Assembly (NCBI GenBank): GCA_030674155.1
Contig: CM060334.1
Location: 39,918,064-39,940,563 of the forward strand
Direction: 5' to 3'
Length of the DNA stretch: 22,500 nt
DNA from: Stramonita haemastoma
Taxonomy: Eukaryota; Mollusca; Gastropoda; Neogastropoda; Muricidae
Made by a program: the position numbers and the translations under genes. The notes under the pieces are model-generated. The model ran no database searches. It worked only from the letters and a program-made list of their open reading frames with translations, and was not told the origin of the DNA. Shown here piece after piece: positions 8,385-22,500 of this stretch. The first letter of the stretch is position 1, and each line of letters starts with the position of its first letter.

Positions 8385-8480
8385 GTTGTATGGGTCATGG
8401 ATGGGTATTGCTCTTGTTGTTCAACGTTACCCAGCTTCACTGGGGTGTCTAGAATGTTATGCACTCTGACTCGCCTAAAG

Positions 8481-8782
8481 GTAAACGGAAAAGGTGTTCT
8501 CTTAACCTGTCTGGTCGTTCGGACCGAGGTGTCAGAAACTGTAGCTTCTCCGGGGGCCAGCATATTGATGGCGATGCCAATCTTCTCTCCATCACTGATT
8601 TACCTTCCTTGTCCCTAAAGAGGGCAGGTAGGCCTACCCATTTACAGCTGGGGAGACTGGGGAGGGCTGTACTGAAGCTAGGGTGCACAAACGGTCACCC
8701 ATCCACTCAGTAACCACGCTCAGTACTGCTTAACCTTAGCTGGGGGAAAGTGAGTGCTCTGATCACTGAGCTATCCTGTGCC
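8481..8782 (-). mobile_element. Chimeric tRNA/5S-headed SINE, copy 3
   Basis: Full-length reverse copy. The tRNA-like half with TAGCTCAGTG is at about 8774-8740 and the 5S-like segment, including GGATGGGTGACCG, at about 8737-8692. The 3' end is near 8481. It is flanked by CTGACTCGCCTAAAG (8466-8480) and CTGACTCGCTAAAG (8783-8796), a target duplication differing by one base. Confidence 0.88.
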
Positions 8783-8909
8783 CTGACTCGCTAAAGCTAC
8801 CTTAAAAACCCCTGTCAAAGTCAAAATTTGATTTCCAGATGGTACATTGAGTAAGCAATAAATTTGCTTTTTTCATCAAGCCATCAAGCCTGTGGACAAT
8901 ACACTGGAC

Positions 8910-8912
<3 letters not shown>

Positions 8913-8995
<83 letters not shown>

Positions 8996-9010
8996 GGAGA
9001 GAGGAGAGAG
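8913..9010. repeat. GA dinucleotide array
   Basis: About 80 bases of pure GA followed by GGAGAGGGAGAG variants, then TCTG/TGTG-rich sequence to about 9080. Confidence 0.97.
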
Positions 9011-9164
9011 TAGTGTGTGTGGTCTTTCTGTCTGTCTGTCTGTCGGTCTGTCTGTGTCTGTCTGTGTCTGTGTGTATGTGTTAGTTACTGTTTTAAGCAC
9101 TGTACAGGATTCTTTTGAATCTATAGGGGGTAAGAACATTTGTGCGCCCTCCCCAATGGTTTGA

Positions 9165-9365
9165 GATAATCCTAATGATGTGAGATAATCTGATAATTTG
9201 AGATAATCCTAATGATTTGAGATAATCCTAATGATTTGAGATAATCCAATGATTTAAGATAATCCTAATGATTTGCGATAATCCTAATGATTTGAGATAG
9301 TCCTAATGACTTGAGATAATCCTAATGATTTGAGATAATCCTAATGACTTGAGATAATCCTGATG
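9165..9365. repeat. 19-bp minisatellite
   Basis: About ten tandem copies of TAATGATTTGAGATAATCC with single-base variants. The 19-bp period cannot hold a reading frame. Confidence 0.93.
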
Positions 9366-9503
9366 AACATACTATTATAAGCTTAGTGGACACAGATGCT
9401 CAATGCTGACTCTCTTGGCGGAGGCTGTGCTGCTGCCTCATCAGCTTATTTGTTTATGTAGATGATAACCTGGTATTATTGGAACTGACCAAACAAACTA
9501 TTC

Positions 9504-9660
9504 TATCATCATCATCCTTTACGCCCAGTGGTGTGTAGGGCAGCAACAAATTCTTTCCACCCCTGCCTATCCTGGGCCAGCCTGGCCAATGAACTCCAAG
9601 AGTGCTGCATGGCTTCCATCTCACATTCCACTGTCCTCCTCCATGTTGTTTCTTGGTCTT
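9504..9660 (-). pseudogene. 3' end of a non-LTR retrotransposon
   Basis: The minus strand encodes TTWRRTVECEMEA, WSSLARLAQDRQGWKEF and VAALHTTGRKG then a stop, the usual closing residues of APE-type LINE polyproteins. A short GATGATGAT tail follows the stop, as is common for these elements. Nothing of the reverse transcriptase remains. The family match is by recall of the motif. Confidence 0.6.
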
Positions 9661-9822
9661 GGTGACAAACTATTACCGACCCCTTATGTTGCAAGTCCAC
9701 ACAAGCAATATCTATGCCAAAATGGACGATGTTTTTCTGCTCTCTAAATATGTGAATGGTGACTTTCAAAAACGAGAGCTATCTGCACATCTCCACTTCT
9801 TGTTGGTTTTCTGTTAGAGAGA

Positions 9823-10114
9823 GAGAGACAAGGCAAGGCAAGGCAAGGCAAGGCAAGGCAAGGCAAAATTCTTTTATTCGAGGATAATAGATAAGCACTC
9901 ATGTGCTTTTTTACATCCAGTCCCCGCCCTTTTCAGGGAAAACATCAAGATAAAAAGATACTAAACAGTAAAACTATATGCAGTACCAAACAACATAAAG
10001 GAATAAGGACATTATACATAATAAGATAATAAAAATGCACACTTTCAGAAGACGAAAATCAGAAGCCACAATAAAATGATTTTGATTATAAAAGAAAAAG
10101 AGAAGCATTAATAG
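9823..10114 (-). mobile_element. LINE-like 3' end with pentanucleotide tail, copy 1
   Basis: On the minus strand an AT-rich segment ends with GGGGACTGGATGT, the hairpin AAGCAC-ATGA-GTGCTT (9908-9893), CTCGAATAAAAGAAT, then a TTGCC pentanucleotide tail (9866-9823). A second copy with the same order lies at 10241-10600. No coding part is present, so this is a 5'-truncated 3' UTR or a SINE sharing that tail. Confidence 0.7.
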
Positions 10115-10240
<126 letters not shown>

Positions 10241-10600
10241 GGCAAGGCAAGGCAAGGCAAGGCAAGGCAAGGCAAGGCAAAGCAAGGCAAGGCAAGGCAA
10301 GGCAAGGCAAGGCAAAGTCTTTTATTCGAGGATAATAGATAAGCACTCGTGTGCTTTTCTACATCCAGTCCCCGCCCTTTTCAGGGATACATCAAGTTGA
10401 AAATATACTAAACAATAAGACTTTACGCAGTACCAAACAACACACAAGAATAAAGACACTATATATGATAAGGTAATAAAATGCACTCTTTCAGAAGACA
10501 AAAATCAGAAGTCACAATAAAATATTTTGATTATGGAAAAAAAGAAAAGCGTTAGTAGATAAGGAGCAAATAAGAACAAAATTAAATAAACAACCGAAAA
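10241..10600 (-). mobile_element. LINE-like 3' end with pentanucleotide tail, copy 2
   Basis: Same structure as copy 1: a TTGCC tail on the minus strand (10313-10241), then AAAGACTTTGCC, the hairpin AAGCAC-ACGA-GTGCTT (10356-10341) and GGGGACTGGATGT. The body aligns with 9910-10110 by eye with scattered substitutions. The loop differs from copy 1 by one base while the stem is unchanged. Confidence 0.7.
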
Positions 10601-11040
10601 CATCAATCCACCACTATCTATCAAAAATTATACATGTAATATAAATCATACATTTGGATAAAAGGGGAAGTTTGTTTTTTTTTAAACTAGCATCCTTATT
10701 GGAGGGGGTGGGGGGAGACATACTACCAATAAAATTATAATAAAAAAAATAAGAAAAAAAACAACATAAAACATCCTAGAGAGAGAGACAGAGGCAGAGA
10801 GAGAGAGAGGGAGGTAGGGAGGGAGGGAGGAGGGGGAGAGAGAAGGGGCGGAGGGAGAGAGGAGAGAGACAGAGAAGATAGAGACAGAAACAGAGATAGA
10901 CAGAGAGAGAGAGGGAGACCGAGAGATAGAGAGAGAGAATAATTAATTGATTAACTGATTGATTGATTACTCGATCAATAAATGAGCAAGAATTGTTGAT
11001 GGGAAATAAAAAGCACGATAATTGTGGCTTTATTCATTCG
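10601..11040. other. AT-rich and purine-rich stretch, no gene seen
   Basis: AT-rich to about 10770, then degenerate GAGA/GGGA purine-rich sequence to about 10940. No coding feature. Confidence 0.6.
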
Positions 11041-11138
<98 letters not shown>

Positions 11139-11227
11139 GAGGGGACAGGCAGACAGACAGACAGGCAGAAAGATAGATTGACAGACAGACAGACAGACAG
11201 AGACAGCGTGTGTGTGTATGTATGTTT

Positions 11228-11310
<83 letters not shown>
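11041..11310. repeat. GA array, GACA run and GT array
   Basis: GA dinucleotides (about 11043-11135), then GACA/GGCA units (about 11145-11203), then GT dinucleotides (about 11205-11310). Confidence 0.97.
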
Positions 11311-12052
11311 TGTGCAGCATTCTCTTTTCTTGCTCTTTCCATCCACACCAGATTCACTCTAAATCACAATACACAAAATTTTCATGATTTGCAGCTTTTA
11401 ATTTGAAAAAAAAATACATAGAAGCATTATGGCACAAAAATGTTAAGGAGCAAAACAAATACAGGGATCTTGTTTAGTATTGTTTGTATAAGTATGGGCT
11501 TGAAATTGGAAGCACAAAAATAGAGTGCTTTTACACCATCAAATTATTTAGTATTGATGCATTGACAGGTGCTATAGTATGTTTATGAGATACATACCAA
11601 GTAATCAATCATAAACATGCCCTAATACAATAAGTTCGATTTTTTTCTCACGAACTATTATCAGTTATATCACACTATACGTTTTGTAAAAGCTGAAATG
11701 CCTGAAAAGTCGTAAGCATTCTGTGTTTGTATCTCTATCTGTATCTGTTTATATAAAATGGTCTCACTGTACCATTTGACATGTAATCATGTATACTTTC
11801 TATTGTGATCATATAAACTTACTGCCAATGCATACTCTCTGTTCTAGAAATGTACCTCTATTGCCATCTATGTATTTGTGCTTTTTACATTTCCTGCCCA
11901 ATAATCTGAGCAATGCTTTTGCAAAACATTTCACATTTTGCAGGCAGAACAATAAAAGCAAACAGCAAGCATGAACTGAGTAAAATCTCAGGTTGAGCTC
12001 CATATTCCGTTGCAGTCCTCGTGTCCTGTGTGTCATCATGAAAGGGTCCAGC
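11311..12052. other. 3' flank of sulfatase gene A
   Basis: Contains the 3' UTR of gene A on the minus strand by position. No AATAAA was found close after the stop; ATTAAA at about 11402-11397 is a weak candidate polyadenylation signal. No other gene is seen. Confidence 0.45.
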
Positions 12053-21022
<8,970 letters not shown>

Positions 21023-21880
21023 CTTGACAGCTTGTTAGGCTTCTCTTAGAACTGGTAGCAAGTTATAAACAAAAGAGCCAGTAAGACTATCCTCATCCTT
21101 TATTTAACACATATGAATAGACACAGATGTGTATCAGCCTACTTGGTTTAGCAAAATGACTATGTGTTGGGTTTAATTTGGTCCTATAGTATTTACCCTG
21201 TCGAGTGACTGCAAGAACACCACTTTGACGTTGGTTAGTTTTAGCCCTCTCCTTCCACAAACCTCGTACATTCAATGTTACTTTCCCCCTTAAAATACGC
21301 TTTTAGATTATTTCACATCTGTACTTTATCTAAATACCTTTTGTTCAACAGACACTCAAAACCATAGTGGTTGCCAATAATCCCTCTACACTACATCCTC
21401 ATACAATGTGAATGAAAAACACATTATTTCTTCCACAGTATGATATTCATTGCAACAACAATCGGTGCCTCCCTATTTTCTGTTTATAAAGCTAAAAAAA
21501 ATTCCTTTGCAGCTCAAAAGTTAGAAATATGTGAGGATTGTTGAACATATGAGTCGCATTGAACCAGAGGTCAAGTTTTAGTTAATGACATTGTATTCAT
21601 CGCAAGAACAAGTCTTTTAATACAAAAAAAGAAATTCAAAATCGGGCAATTCTATGAAAATTTATTAGCAAATGAATTGATACACAACAGGACGTGACAA
21701 AATGAGAAATCGACAAGTTTAGCATCGTAATAGGTGGTCAGAATGAGGGCTTAGGTATTTTTAAAACACGTTTAAAAGCAAACTAAGACAAAATTATACT
21801 GTGATATTTCATTACAAGGTAGAATAGTGGCTATAGTTATATAATCAGTCAAAATCTCAAAATCGCCAACTTGGCTCCTA
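21023..21880. other. Intron of gene A, no further exon recognised
   Basis: AT-rich sequence. The exons for the sulfatase N-terminal half (DDLG, Cys-x-Pro-Ser-Arg, GKWHLG) were looked for on the minus strand and not found, so they should lie beyond the right edge. Confidence 0.5.
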
Positions 21881-21946
21881 GCGGAAAAGTGGGTCAGGTG
21901 GTAAGCGACTCATTTCGTGGTGGAGTGTCACATATATGCAGCGTGT

Positions 21947-22376
<430 letters not shown>

Positions 22377-22417
22377 ATTCCATATATACATATATACATA
22401 TATATCTATATATCTAT

Positions 22418-22500
<83 letters not shown>
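22377..22500. repeat. AT/TATC and GATA array running off the window
   Basis: TATATACATATAT-type sequence, then GATA tetranucleotides from about 22420 to the right edge. Confidence 0.97.

Noticed and set aside
21196..21212. Possible tiny sulfatase exon on the minus strand (TTCTTGCAG, then TCACTCGACAGG, then GTAAAT)
   Set aside because: Splice signals look fair, but the peptide is too short to show homology and no phase link could be tested with an upstream exon.
21880..21930. tRNA-like A box (TGGGTCAGGTGGTAAGCG)
   Set aside because: There is no matching B box or stem pairing, and one A-box-like match alone is expected by chance in a window this size.

Overview
The window looks like nuclear DNA of an invertebrate, most likely a mollusc and perhaps a gastropod. 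Genes are split into short exons with GT-AG borders, microsatellites are extremely dense, and tRNA-headed SINEs and non-LTR retrotransposon fragments are common. The lineage is inferred from the look of the repeats and was not tested by any search. No bacterial-style genes, operons, CRISPR arrays or functional RNA genes are visible.

The host genes are parts of a cluster of formylglycine-dependent sulfatases of the arylsulfatase B type. Gene A (minus strand, 20859 down to a stop at 12053) shows its last ten exons. Its 5' part, including the catalytic cysteine exon, lies beyond the right edge. Intron phases agree at every junction, but the reading frame is broken at several places. The gene is therefore either a young pseudogene or carries uncorrected assembly indels. 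Gene B (minus strand, from 3691 leftwards) shows its TATA promoter, a mini first exon and the signal-peptide exon ending in MADDLG, then runs towards the left edge. Gene C (plus strand, 6749 to 8384) has a promoter and mini first exon matching those of gene B. After one intron it has a decayed copy of gene A's penultimate exon. B and C are head to head, about 3 kb apart.

The rest is mobile and simple-sequence DNA. Five copies of one SINE have a head that joins a tRNA-like 5' half to a segment resembling the internal promoter of 5S rRNA; one copy has a perfect 14-bp target duplication. A second tRNA-headed SINE group has three copies, one of which ends in a hairpin tail shared with LINE-like 3' ends at 9867 and 10316. 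Non-LTR reverse transcriptase fragments lie at 1-742, 9504-9660 and 15365-16775, and a retroelement endonuclease-like fragment at 4363-4788. Microsatellites and minisatellites fill the introns, and several touch splice sites directly.

Functionally, the sulfatases would be secreted or lysosomal hydrolases removing sulfate esters from glycans. The repeats may affect how their transcripts are spliced.
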